Shown: positions 1 through 7,180, counted from the first letter of the stretch. The stretch is DNA of 10,063 nt from an uncultured bacterium (GCA_905215835.1 CAJMRR010000070.1:1-10063), one strand, 5' to 3'. Numbers and translations: made by a program. The notes: generated from the sequence alone by a model not told the origin.

Positions 1-828
1 GCCGGTGGCGTGGCTGGGGTCGGCGACGACAGGCAGGTGCGACAGGTGGTGCAGCACCGGCACGGCGTTGAGATCGAAGGTGTTACGGGTGCGGGTTTCG
101 AAGGTGCGGATGCCGCGCTCGCACAGGATGACGTTGTCGTTGCCCTCGCTCATGATGTACTCGGCGGCCATGAGCAGCTCATCGATCGTGCCGGACATGC
201 CGCGCTTGAGCAGGATCGGGGTCTGGGTCTTGCCGACCTCCTTGAGCAGGGGGAAGTTCTGGGCGTTGCGGGCGCCGATCTGCATGACGTCGATCTTCTT
301 GTCCAAGAAGACCTGCACGTCGCGTGGGTCCATGATCTCGGTGACGATCGGCATGTCGAGCTCGGCAGACGCCTCGCACAGCAGGTCGAGGCCGGCGGGG
401 CCCATGCCCTGGTAGGCGTAGGGGGAGGTGCGGGGCTTGTAGGCGCCACCGCGCAGCATCGTGGCGCCGGCGGCCTTTACGCGGCGTGCGATGTGGATGA
501 GGTTCTCGCCCTCGACGGAGCAGGGACCGGCGATGACCTGGAACTGGTCGCCGCCGATCTTGACGCCGTGGCCGCAGTCGATGACGGAATCCTCGGGGTG
601 GAATTTGCGGTTGGCACGCTTAAAAGGCTCGGAGACGCGCTGCACGCGCTCGACGACATCCATAGACTCGAGCAGGAACGGGTCGATCTTGGTCGTATCG
701 CCCACCAGGCCGATGATCGTCTCGTTCTCGCCGCGCGAGACGTCGGTCTTCAGGCCTTTTTTCTCAATCCAGCTGACGATATGGCTGACGGCCTCGTCGC
801 TGGCGCTCTGCTTTAGAATTGCAATCAT
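1..828 (-). CDS. aroF: 3-deoxy-7-phosphoheptulonate (DAHP) synthase, type I-beta with N-terminal regulatory domain; 3' end cut by window edge
   Basis: This enzyme condenses phosphoenolpyruvate and erythrose 4-phosphate, the first step of the shikimate pathway, in the cytoplasm. Reading the minus strand from an ATG at 828 gives 276 uninterrupted codons that leave the window. Residues 1-70 (MIAILKQ...) match the small ferredoxin-like domain fused to I-beta enzymes such as that of Thermotoga, where it mediates feedback control. The barrel follows with IAGPCS (99-104, metal-ligand Cys103), GGAYKPRTSP (127-136), EIMDPRD (164-170), QIGARN (184-189), LLKRG (206-210) and ADPSHATG (269-276, metal-ligand His273). 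The start is supported by GAGAGG (complement of 835-840) six bases upstream. Family members are about 340 residues, so some 60 are missing. The gene is divergent from the tRNA. Which aromatic amino acid, if any, inhibits it cannot be read from the sequence. Confidence 0.95.
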   Translation of the reverse strand, partial: MIAILKQSASDEAVSHIVSWIEKKGLKTDVSRGENETIIGLVGDTTKIDPFLLESMDVVERVQRVSEPFKRANRKFHPEDSVIDCGHGVKIGGDQFQVIAGPCSVEGENLIHIARRVKAAGATMLRGGAYKPRTSPYAYQGMGPAGLDLLCEASAELDMPIVTEIMDPRDVQVFLDKKIDVMQIGARNAQNFPLLKEVGKTQTPILLKRGMSGTIDELLMAAEYIMSEGNDNVILCERGIRTFETRTRNTFDLNAVPVLHHLSHLPVVADPSHATG

Positions 829-956
829 GGTGTGCCTCTCACCTCGATGGATAACTTTTGCAAAAACGGCCCGCATCGCGAGCCGTGTATATATGGTGCA
901 TGAGAGTTTATACTATCTGACTTGCTTTTGCCTTCTAAAGTGGGCCGTTGCGCCAC
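825..956 (-). other. Possible 43-codon leader ORF overlapping the aroF start
   Basis: A GTG at 956 (minus strand) is preceded by GAGG with a five-base spacer. It opens a 43-codon frame ending in TGA at 827-825, which overlaps the aroF ATG as ATGA. The peptide starts VAQRPTLEGKSK and ends EVRGTP. It runs through the terminator-like hairpin, so a translating ribosome would disrupt that hairpin. Against it: only one Tyr and one Phe codon, no run of aromatic codons, and codons such as ATA, TTA and AGA that the neighbouring genes avoid. It may be chance. A second frame (901 to 839, 20 codons) lacks a ribosome binding site. Confidence 0.2.
862..886 (-). terminator. Intrinsic-terminator-like hairpin in the aroF 5' leader (candidate attenuator)
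   Basis: On the minus strand ACGGCTCGC (886-878) pairs with GCGGGCCGT (874-866) around a GAT loop. This gives nine pairs including one T-G wobble, followed at once by a run of five Ts (866-862). The hairpin points into aroF and ends about 33 bases before its start codon, with no other minus-strand gene between it and the tRNA. A terminator in this position would act on the aroF transcript itself, which suggests attenuation. That is inference: the promoter is not resolved. Confidence 0.55.
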
Positions 957-991
957 GTCTTCCTCGGAATTGCAAAGCTTTTTCTTTTATT

Positions 992-1021
992 TTGTTAGCC
1001 CGTGGTGCACTTGGGTATAAT
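992..1021 (+). promoter_or_regulatory. Promoter of the tRNA-Arg gene
   Basis: A perfect TATAAT (1016-1021) lies 18 bases after TTGTTA (992-997, four of six matches to the -35 consensus). Transcription would start near 1028, a few bases before the mature tRNA at 1033, as is usual for a stand-alone tRNA gene. The upstream stretch 976-993 is A/T-rich and could serve as an UP-like element. Confidence 0.7.
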
Positions 1022-1032
1022 GCCAAACGTTG

Positions 1033-1109
1033 GCCCTATTAGCTCAGGGGATTAGAGCGTCTGCCTCCGGAGCAGAAGGCCGTTGGTTCGAATCCAACAT
1101 GGGGCACCA
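1033..1109 (+). tRNA. tRNA-Arg, anticodon CCG
   Basis: A complete cloverleaf folds by eye. The acceptor stem is GCCCTAT (1033-1039) with ATGGGGC (1099-1105), seven pairs with one T-G. The D stem is GCTC/GAGC, the anticodon stem TCTGC/GCAGA with loop CTCCGGA (anticodon CCG, reading the Arg codon CGG). The T arm is GTTGG-TTCGAAT-CCAAC. A73 and an encoded CCA end the gene at 1109. An A in the D loop at about position 20 fits arginine identity. It has its own promoter upstream and terminator downstream. Confidence 0.96.
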
Positions 1110-1120
1110 TCGAACGTAAG

Positions 1121-1157
1121 ACCGTCCGAACCTCGCATGGTCCGGGCGGTTTTTCTT
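1121..1157 (+). terminator. Intrinsic terminator of the tRNA-Arg gene
   Basis: ACCGTCCG (1121-1128) pairs with CGGGCGGT (1143-1150), eight pairs with one T-G. A short ACC/GGT extension sits in the loop, and the T-rich tail TTTTTCTT follows (1150-1157). It begins 12 bases after the tRNA. Only 28 bases separate the tail from the favoured start of the ATPase gene. Confidence 0.85.
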
Positions 1158-1185
1158 ATACCGACGCGACGTGATGGGACGTGGT

Positions 1186-3909
1186 ATGGCAGCAACGGAT
1201 ATCGAGCGCGGACTCTCGACCGCCGAGGTTGAGGAGCGCATCGCCGCCGGTAAGATCAACCGCAACATGGAGCTCAAGACCAAGTCGGTCAAAGAGCTCA
1301 TCATCGAGAACCTCTGCACGCTGTTCAATTTGATCAACGTGATCTTGGCGTTCCTGGTCATTTTGACCGGTTCGTTTAAGAATCTGACGTTCCTGTTCGT
1401 GGTGTTCTTGAACACCGCTATCGGCGTCATTCAATCCATGCGTTCCAAGAAGATGGTCGATAAGCTCACGCTTCTGACCTCTAAGAAGGCCATCGCGGTG
1501 CGCGACGGTGCCGAGGTGGAGCTCGACTTGGACCAGATCGTGCTCGACGACATCATCCGCCTGGGGCGCGGCGATCAGATTCCCGCTGACGCCGTGGTGG
1601 TTTCGGGCGAGGCGCTCGTGAACGAGAGCCTGCTGACGGGCGAGAGCGACCTTATTAAGAAACAGCCCGGTTCTGAGCTCATGAGCGGCAGCTTTATCGA
1701 CTCGGGCCTGCTGCGCGCCCGCGTGATCCATGTCGGCGCCGACAACTACGTGGCCAAAATTAATAACGAGGCCAAGTACGTCAAAAAGGTCAATTCCGAG
1801 ATCATGAACGCGCTTAACGCCATCGTGCGCTTTGCGAGCATCATCATGATCCCACTCGGTTTGGCGTTGTTTGCCTCGAGTGTGAGCGAGCTGTGGGATG
1901 CCGCGGGAACCCCGGGCGATAGCGCACTTTCGTGGTGCTTCTCCGAGCTGCTGGCTGGCCATGTGCCTTCGTCGGCGCTGCTGTCCACGGTGGGCGCCCT
2001 GCTGGGCATGATCCCGCAAGGCCTGGTGCTGCTGACCTCGTCGGTGCTCGCCATCGCCACGGTGCGCCTGGCCCGCCGCAAGGTGCTGGCGCAGCAGCTC
2101 TACTGCATCGAGACGCTTGCTCGCGTCGACGTGCTGTGCCTGGACAAGACGGGCACCATCACGTCGGGCCGCATGGAGGTCGAGGGCACGTATCCGCTGC
2201 CGGTTGAGGGCGTGAGCTTAGGCGCCGGCTCGGACGAGGCGGCTGTCCCCGTCGATACCACGGTGCTCGATTTTGCGCTGGCTAACGTGGCGCGTGCGAC
2301 TTCGGCCGATGCCAACGAGACCTGCCAGGCGCTGCTCAACTATTACGCCGATCGCCCGGTCAAGGTGTCTGAGCCGCTGTCGGTCATTCCGTTCTCGTCC
2401 TCCAAAAAATGGAGCGGCGCGTCGTTTGCGCAGGGCTCCTATGTGATGGGCGCCGCGCAGTTTGTGCTTTCGGAGCGTGTGTTTTCGCAGGTCGAGAACC
2501 GTGTCGCCGAGCTTGCCGATACCTGCCGCGTGCTCGTGGTGGCGCGCGTTGACGGCTTTACGCCCGATGGCGATATGGTGGGCGAGGCCGAGCCCGTGGG
2601 CTTTGTGACCATCCGCGACGAGATTCGTACCTCGGCGGCCGAGACCATCGGCTACTTTAACGAGCAGGGCGTGACCCTCAACGTGATCAGTGGCGACGAC
2701 CCGCGTACGGTGTCGTCGATCGCGCGCGTGGTGGGCGTGCCGGGGGCGGACGCTTATGTGGACGCCACGACGCTCGATACGCCGGCCAAGCTCGATGCCG
2801 CAGTGGACCGCTACCATGTCTTTGGTCGTGTGACCCCGCAGCAGAAGCGCGAGCTCGTGCAGGCGCTCAAGCGCCGCGAGCACACCGTGGCCATGACGGG
2901 CGACGGCGTCAACGACGTGCTGGCGCTCAAGGAGGCCGACTGCTCCGTCGCCATGGCGGCCGGCTCCGATGCCGCGCGCAACGTGGCCGAGATCGTACTC
3001 GTCGACAACGACTTTGCCTCGATGCCCGCCGTGGTGGCCGAGGGCCGTCGCTCCATCAACAACCTGCAGCGTTCGGCGTCGCTGTTCCTGACCAAGACGC
3101 TGTTCTCGATGGGCCTGGCGGCGCTGTGCATTGCGCTGCCGCCGTACCCCTTCGAGCCCATCCAGATGACGCTCATCAACTTCTTCTGCATCGGCGCGCC
3201 GGGCTTTGTGCTGGGTTTGGAGCCCAACAATGCTCGCGTGAAGGGGTCATTTTTGACCAATGTGCTCAAGCGTGCACTGCCGGCGTCGATTGCGGTCATT
3301 TTGGCTGCGGCGCTCGATATCTTTGTGGCGCGCGTGTTTGGCTTTAGCCAGCTCACGCTGTCTACGATGTGCCTGCTTACGTCCTGCGCGGCGAGCGTCA
3401 GCCTGATCTGGCGCATCTCGCAGCCTCTCACGCCCTTACGTGTGGTGCTTTTTGTGTTTGTAGTCGCCGGCATCCTAGTGGGCGTTATCGGATTCCCGGA
3501 GCTGCTGTCTATTGCCAACCTGTCGATGGGCCAGATGGTTATCTTGGCTGTCATCGTGATCTTTACCTGCTCGGTGTTCTTTAAGCTCGCCACGATGATG
3601 GATTCGCTCAAGCCGCGTCGTCGTCATGCCGCAACTGGTTTTGGCCGCGGTGTGCGCGTCCGCCTGGGTCGCGGTGGCGGCAAGGTGAGCTCGACGGGTT
3701 CGACGGCCGAGCGTTTTGCCAAGCGCGTCGCCGCCGACATGGCGCAGCGCCGCGAAGATCGCACCGTTCGCGAGGCCGAGGCCCGCGCGCTCGAGGGCGT
3801 GGCCCAGGCCCAGCCCAAGAAAAAGAGGAGTGCCGGAGCCAAGCGCTCTCGCGTGACCAAGTCCGCCCAAGGCATCAAAGTCTCGATGCCAAGCAAAAAG
3901 AAGAAGTAG
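1186..3909 (+). CDS. P-type cation-transporting ATPase, CtpE/Exp7-like, with long basic C-terminal tail
   Basis: This integral membrane pump is driven by ATP. Mycobacterial CtpE is linked to Ca2+ uptake; the ion here is unproven. The 907 residues show TGES (151-154, actuator), the M4 motif PQGL (277-280, usually PEGL), the phosphorylation site DKTGT (Asp320), a nucleotide-domain segment SSKKWSG near 405-411, and TGDGVND (571-577). Four membrane helices lie before and six after the catalytic part, the usual ten. TLINFFCIGAP in M6 and the nearby LGLEPN fit the CtpE/Exp7 group. Residues from about 806 to the end form a tail with about 30 Lys/Arg against about 8 Asp/Glu, ending SKKKK, which is unusual for the family. 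ATG 1186 is preferred because GGGA lies six bases upstream; GTG 1171 and ATG 1174 have no good ribosome site. No clear promoter fits between the tRNA terminator and the gene, so read-through is possible. Confidence 0.9.
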   Translation: MAATDIERGLSTAEVEERIAAGKINRNMELKTKSVKELIIENLCTLFNLINVILAFLVILTGSFKNLTFLFVVFLNTAIGVIQSMRSKKMVDKLTLLTSKKAIAVRDGAEVELDLDQIVLDDIIRLGRGDQIPADAVVVSGEALVNESLLTGESDLIKKQPGSELMSGSFIDSGLLRARVIHVGADNYVAKINNEAKYVKKVNSEIMNALNAIVRFASIIMIPLGLALFASSVSELWDAAGTPGDSALSWCFSELLAGHVPSSALLSTVGALLGMIPQGLVLLTSSVLAIATVRLARRKVLAQQLYCIETLARVDVLCLDKTGTITSGRMEVEGTYPLPVEGVSLGAGSDEAAVPVDTTVLDFALANVARATSADANETCQALLNYYADRPVKVSEPLSVIPFSSSKKWSGASFAQGSYVMGAAQFVLSERVFSQVENRVAELADTCRVLVVARVDGFTPDGDMVGEAEPVGFVTIRDEIRTSAAETIGYFNEQGVTLNVISGDDPRTVSSIARVVGVPGADAYVDATTLDTPAKLDAAVDRYHVFGRVTPQQKRELVQALKRREHTVAMTGDGVNDVLALKEADCSVAMAAGSDAARNVAEIVLVDNDFASMPAVVAEGRRSINNLQRSASLFLTKTLFSMGLAALCIALPPYPFEPIQMTLINFFCIGAPGFVLGLEPNNARVKGSFLTNVLKRALPASIAVILAAALDIFVARVFGFSQLTLSTMCLLTSCAASVSLIWRISQPLTPLRVVLFVFVVAGILVGVIGFPELLSIANLSMGQMVILAVIVIFTCSVFFKLATMMDSLKPRRRHAATGFGRGVRVRLGRGGGKVSSTGSTAERFAKRVAADMAQRREDRTVREAEARALEGVAQAQPKKKRSAGAKRSRVTKSAQGIKVSMPSKKKK

Positions 3910-3963
3910 CTACGCGCCCTGGCGATGTTGAATTGGTGCCTTGTTCCTGTGGGGCCGTGGCGA

Positions 3964-3972
3964 TGTTATGCT
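3964..3972 (+). promoter_or_regulatory. Possible extended -10 element upstream of the zinc-ribbon gene
   Basis: TGTTATGCT contains a TGn extension followed by TATGCT (3967-3972), about 40 bases before the GTG start of the next gene. A TTGTTC at 3941-3946 is the only -35-like hexamer and its spacing of 20 is long. No intrinsic terminator is visible after the ATPase, so read-through from that gene is equally possible. Confidence 0.3.
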
Positions 3973-4012
3973 CTAACCTCGATTGTTTGAATTGCTTCGA
4001 AAAGAGGATGCC

Positions 4013-5155
4013 GTGATCTGCCCGCATTGCCTTAAGACTATCGAGGACGGCGCCTCGTTCTGCCCCTACTGCAACGCCTATGTGGGTCCGGGCGACGGTC
4101 CCGAGCACACCGAGTTCGTGTTCTGCGAGGGCTGCGGTGCCCGTCTTTCTCCGCATGATCGCACGTGCCCCAAATGCGGACGCCCCGCTCCGGGTATCCT
4201 CTCCGAGGACGCGGCCGCATCCGACCTGGCAGCGGGCCACACGGCGGTCTTTCCGCGCCTAACGCAAGAGCAGATCGATACCGAGGTGCCGCATGCGCCA
4301 GCCTCTGCCGCTGCGGTGCTCTCAGACGCCGCCGACCCCAATGAGACCTGCGTGCTGCCTGCTTTCGATAAGGATTTCGGTATCCCCAAGGTCGATATTC
4401 CCACGCCCGTTTCCCTGCATGACGATGCTCAAAAAACCAAGCGCAAGGTGCACCCCGACGAGGACGCCTATCACAAGCACAAGCGTCATATCCCCAAGCC
4501 GCTCATCGTCATCGCGGTCCTTGCCGTCCTTTGCGGCGGTGCCTATTGGTTCGTGACGACCGATCCCATGGGTGTCATGCCTGGCTTCTATGACCAGTTT
4601 GGCCAGGCCGCGCAGACGACCTTCCCTACGCGCCAAAAGGGCGAGGCGACTGAGGACGATACCAAGCAGGACGATTCTGCCGAGGTGGTCCAGGAAGAAA
4701 CCGTGCTCACCGATGATCAGCTCTATACCAGGCTCGACGGTCTGTATCAGACCATCGTGTCCTACGGTGACGAGGACCAGATCGGCGAGGTCATCGATTC
4801 CTTTAACAACGGTTATCTCCGAACGCCGCTGTCCACCCGTCAGGAGCTGTCGCAGAGTGCCTACGCCCTGCGCGACCAGATCAAAAAGACGCAAGATGAG
4901 CTTAACAACCTGAAAGTACAGGACGATACGGTCTATGCGGATGACATCGCCCACTTAAAGCAGCTTGCCGAGTGGATGTACGAGCGTATCGACGTGATCT
5001 GTCAGAGCTGGGACATCTCGCTGGCCATTCCTGATGGTGAGTCGATGAGTTCCCACCAAAGCGATATCCTGGCGCCCATCGCGCAGGGCGGCAACAGCGC
5101 ACTGAACCAGTACGACGCCAACGTGGGCTCCTGGAAGCCGCAGCAGCGTTCCTAA
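4013..5155 (+). CDS. Membrane-anchored double zinc-ribbon protein, function unknown
   Basis: I do not recognise a named family. The 380-residue protein opens with two treble-clef-like zinc ribbons: CPHC (3-6) with CPYC (17-20), and CEGC (38-41) with CPKC (52-55). These should bind two zinc ions in the cytoplasm. A Pro/Ala/Asp-rich linker follows, then a very basic stretch (KHKRH) and one membrane helix at about 164-182. The outer part has an acidic linker, then a predominantly helical region (about 235-345) with heptad-like stretches such as LRDQIKKTQDELNNLK. This is the layout of the zinc_ribbon-TM-extracellular proteins common in Gram-positive bacteria. GTG 4013 is chosen because GAGG (4004-4007) lies five bases upstream; a TTG at 3983 would add ten residues without a ribosome site. 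It stands alone, 103 bases after the ATPase and with a promoter before the next gene. Confidence 0.85.
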   Translation: MICPHCLKTIEDGASFCPYCNAYVGPGDGPEHTEFVFCEGCGARLSPHDRTCPKCGRPAPGILSEDAAASDLAAGHTAVFPRLTQEQIDTEVPHAPASAAAVLSDAADPNETCVLPAFDKDFGIPKVDIPTPVSLHDDAQKTKRKVHPDEDAYHKHKRHIPKPLIVIAVLAVLCGGAYWFVTTDPMGVMPGFYDQFGQAAQTTFPTRQKGEATEDDTKQDDSAEVVQEETVLTDDQLYTRLDGLYQTIVSYGDEDQIGEVIDSFNNGYLRTPLSTRQELSQSAYALRDQIKKTQDELNNLKVQDDTVYADDIAHLKQLAEWMYERIDVICQSWDISLAIPDGESMSSHQSDILAPIAQGGNSALNQYDANVGSWKPQQRS

Positions 5156-5186
5156 AATTAGTTCGCCATAGTCGGCATAACCTACG

Positions 5187-5223
5187 TGCGCAATTGATGT
5201 AAGCGCATGCTTATTGCTACAAT
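5187..5223 (+). promoter_or_regulatory. Promoter of the cyclophilin-TPR operon, with an inverted repeat across the -35
   Basis: TTGATG (5194-5199) and TACAAT (5218-5223) are spaced by 18 bases, predicting a start near 5230 and a leader of about 33 bases. TGCGC (5187-5191) and GCGCA (5203-5207) form a short inverted repeat bracketing the -35, a geometry seen for operators. Five bases per arm is too short to be sure. The cyclophilin ribosome site GAGGAAGG (5249-5256) is strong. Confidence 0.55.
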
Positions 5224-5262
5224 TCGTACAAATATGCTTTAAACGCACGAGGAAGGAACCAC

Positions 5263-5805
5263 ATGTTTGGTTTTAAGAAAGAGCTCTACACGCCCGAGTA
5301 TCAGCTTACCGGCGACGAGTGCGCCGTTATCGAGACGTCGAAGGGTACCATCAAGGTTAAGTTTGACGGCGAGGGCGCTCCCATTCATGTCGCGAACTTC
5401 TGCGAGCTTTCCACGATGGGTTTCTATGATGGCCTTAAGTTCCATCGCTATGTGCCCGGCTTTGTCATTCAGGGCGGCGACCCCAATACCCGCGATATGT
5501 CCGGCGCCGACGTCGCTGCCGGTCTTGAGGGCCCCGACGGCATGCCCGGTACCGGTGGTCCCGGCTACTGCATCAAGGGCGAGTTTGCCACCAATCCGCG
5601 CAACAGCCATGTCGATGGTGCCCTTGCCATGGCACGCTCCATGGACCCCGATTCCGCGGGTTCGCAGTTCTACTTCTGCCTGGGTGCCCAGCATAACCTC
5701 GATTCCGGTTACACCGTCTTTGGTACCACGGTCGAGGGTCTCGATGTGATTTCGCAGCTGCGTGCCGGCGACGAGATCGTCCATGTCGAGATCGTTCACG
5801 AGTAA
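5263..5805 (+). CDS. Peptidyl-prolyl cis-trans isomerase, cyclophilin type
   Basis: This enzyme speeds cis-trans isomerisation of Xaa-Pro bonds and assists protein folding. It has 180 residues and no signal peptide or membrane helix, so it is probably cytoplasmic. Cyclophilin landmarks are in order: KGTIKVKF (27-34), NFCEL (45-49), the catalytic FHR (60-62, Arg62) with VPGFVIQGGDP (64-74), GEFATN (106-111), ALAMAR (120-125), GSQFYF (133-138) and YTVFG (150-154). The loop between GGDP and GEF is longer than in minimal bacterial cyclophilins. The position that carries the cyclosporin-contact Trp in human CypA appears to be Asn145 (HNLD), so drug binding is likely weak. The ATG has an excellent ribosome site six bases upstream. 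It is followed after 11 bases by the TPR gene, with no terminator between them. Confidence 0.93.
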   Translation: MFGFKKELYTPEYQLTGDECAVIETSKGTIKVKFDGEGAPIHVANFCELSTMGFYDGLKFHRYVPGFVIQGGDPNTRDMSGADVAAGLEGPDGMPGTGGPGYCIKGEFATNPRNSHVDGALAMARSMDPDSAGSQFYFCLGAQHNLDSGYTVFGTTVEGLDVISQLRAGDEIVHVEIVHE

Positions 5806-5816
5806 AGGGGACTTCC

Positions 5817-7121
5817 TTGAATAGCCAGCTGATCCAACAGGGCCGCGCCGCTTACCGCGCGGGTGATTTTTCCGCTGCAGCCCAGATGCTTGGGGCGGCA
5901 AAAACTCCCGATGAGATTATGGGCGAGGCCGATCACCTTCGTGGCAACGCCTTGATGCACCTGGGCATGTATGCCGAGGCCGCCGAGGCCTATGCCGCCG
6001 CCCTCAACGACGGCACCTATGGCAAGCGCGGCGCGCTGCTCACCAACCGCGGCAAGGCACTCGCCGCCGTGGGCGACTACACGACGGCCGCCCAGGCGTT
6101 TTCTGCCGCTACGCAGGACGCTTCCTATGCCACGCCGTTCAAGGCCTATCTGGGCCTGGGCAATGCGCTGTTCCAGTCGGGCGACTATGCCAACGCGGGT
6201 ACTGCCTTCCGTCAGGCTGCCATCGACGGCGCCAATCCGGCCCCTGCCGCCGCACTCGGCGAGCTCGGTCGTTGCTTCATTAAGCTCGGCCGTCCGGCGG
6301 ATGCCGTGGAGACCTACCGCACGGCTATCGACTTTGCCGGCCCCCGCGACGACACGCGTGCGCTCAACGCCGGCATGGGTCAGGCGCTTTCTGCCGCCGG
6401 CCGTCCCTCCGACGCACTCGACGCCTTTAACGCCGCTACTGCCGATGGCATCTACCAGCTCACCTCCGAGCAGGCCGATGAGCTTGCCCGCGTGCACGAT
6501 TCGCTTGCCGCGCTGTCTGCCCAGACGGCTATGGCCACGGCTCCGGCGCCCGCGATGGACGCTCCTGCCGTCGATCCGCTCGATCCTACGGGCGCGACCG
6601 GCCAGTTTATGCCCGATCCCTCGGATACCGGCTTCTTTACGCTGTCCGAGTCCGAGATGGTCCAGCAGGACCGTCAGGATCGTAAGCAGGCCAAGGTCCG
6701 TCGTCGTCATCGCCACACGGGTCTCAAAGTCTTCATCGTGCTGCTTCTGCTCATTTTGATCGCCGCGGGCGGTCTGGGCTTTGCCTACACGCGCGGCTTT
6801 GGCTTCCCGTCCCAGGAGTCTGTCGTTACCGATCTGTTCCAGGCTGCCGGCGACGGTGACACCGCAAAGGCCGAGTCTTGCCTGGCCTCGAGCCTGTCCG
6901 AGGACGCCAAGTCGATGATCATCTCCTCGATTCCGCAGGGTGCCACCGTGTCCGTCGAGGGCATGGATCAGTCCATGACCGAGACGACCGCCAAGGTTAA
7001 GGCTTCGCTGTCCAAGGGCGGCGAGCAGGAGTACACCGTCAAATTCGTGCGCTCCGATAACCATATCGGCTGGGCCGTTTCCTCGCTCGATATGGATTTC
7101 TCGGCTGCTGACAACCAGTAG
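5817..7121 (+). CDS. TPR-repeat protein with one transmembrane helix and a small external C-terminal domain
   Basis: The function is unknown. The 434 residues begin with about six helical hairpin repeats of TPR type (roughly 1-240). The hallmark small/large pattern is seen in segments like GNALMHLGMYAEAAEAY, GKALAAVGDYTTAAQAF and GNALFQSGDYANAGTAF. A Pro/Ala/Asp-rich linker (about 240-280), a charged KVRRRHRH stretch and one membrane helix (about 302-322) follow. A roughly 100-residue outer domain resembles the small cone-shaped DUF4878/NTF2-like folds by eye only. TPRs in the cytoplasm suggest a scaffold that binds a partner protein. The TTG start is supported by AGGGG (5806-5810) six bases upstream, and the gene begins 11 bases after the cyclophilin stop, so the two are probably one operon. 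The topology parallels the zinc-ribbon protein at 4013. Confidence 0.85.
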   Translation: MNSQLIQQGRAAYRAGDFSAAAQMLGAAKTPDEIMGEADHLRGNALMHLGMYAEAAEAYAAALNDGTYGKRGALLTNRGKALAAVGDYTTAAQAFSAATQDASYATPFKAYLGLGNALFQSGDYANAGTAFRQAAIDGANPAPAAALGELGRCFIKLGRPADAVETYRTAIDFAGPRDDTRALNAGMGQALSAAGRPSDALDAFNAATADGIYQLTSEQADELARVHDSLAALSAQTAMATAPAPAMDAPAVDPLDPTGATGQFMPDPSDTGFFTLSESEMVQQDRQDRKQAKVRRRHRHTGLKVFIVLLLLILIAAGGLGFAYTRGFGFPSQESVVTDLFQAAGDGDTAKAESCLASSLSEDAKSMIISSIPQGATVSVEGMDQSMTETTAKVKASLSKGGEQEYTVKFVRSDNHIGWAVSSLDMDFSAADNQ

Positions 7122-7143
7122 TGACCTTATGAGATTTAGCTTT

Positions 7144-7176
7144 GCCCGGCGCTTCACCGCAAGTGAGGTGCCGGGC
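7144..7176 (+). other. Long hairpin between the TPR gene and mreB
   Basis: GCCCGGC (7144-7150) pairs with GCCGGGC (7170-7176), and the inner GCTTCAC pairs with GTGAGGT with two wobbles. This gives 14 pairs around a CGCAA loop. What follows is TTGCGCTAG, not a U-tract, so it is not a textbook intrinsic terminator in either direction. It may end the upstream operon weakly, stabilise the mRNA end or bind a regulator. Confidence 0.6.
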
Positions 7177-7180
7177 TTGC

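Noticed and set aside
10..816. Plus-strand open frame across the left end (268 codons)
   Set aside because: The minus strand encodes DAHP synthase with all expected motifs; the plus-strand product is a low-complexity mirror of it.
839..901. 20-codon frame from ATG 901 (minus strand) before aroF as a leader peptide
   Set aside because: There is no ribosome binding site, and only one Tyr codon precedes the hairpin. It could only work as a leaderless message, for which there is no evidence.
998..1026. TTGGCA (complement of 1021-1026) as the aroF -35
   Set aside because: No -10-like hexamer occurs 16-18 bases downstream on that strand; the nearest A/T-rich hexamer is 23 bases away.
1033..1109. 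tRNA gene as an attachment site of an integrated element
   Set aside because: No integrase, no repeat of the tRNA 3' end elsewhere in the window, and the neighbouring genes are housekeeping in character.
3920..3967. Ten-base direct repeat TGGCGATGTT at 3920 and 3958
   Set aside because: Two copies of ten bases in a 103-base gap could be chance; there is no third copy or dyad, and the second overlaps a possible -10.
5796..7157. Long open frame (453 codons) antisense to the TPR gene
   Set aside because: It runs opposite a well-formed TPR-TM protein, its product is Gly/Arg/His-rich with no domain, and such shadows are expected opposite G/C-rich third positions.
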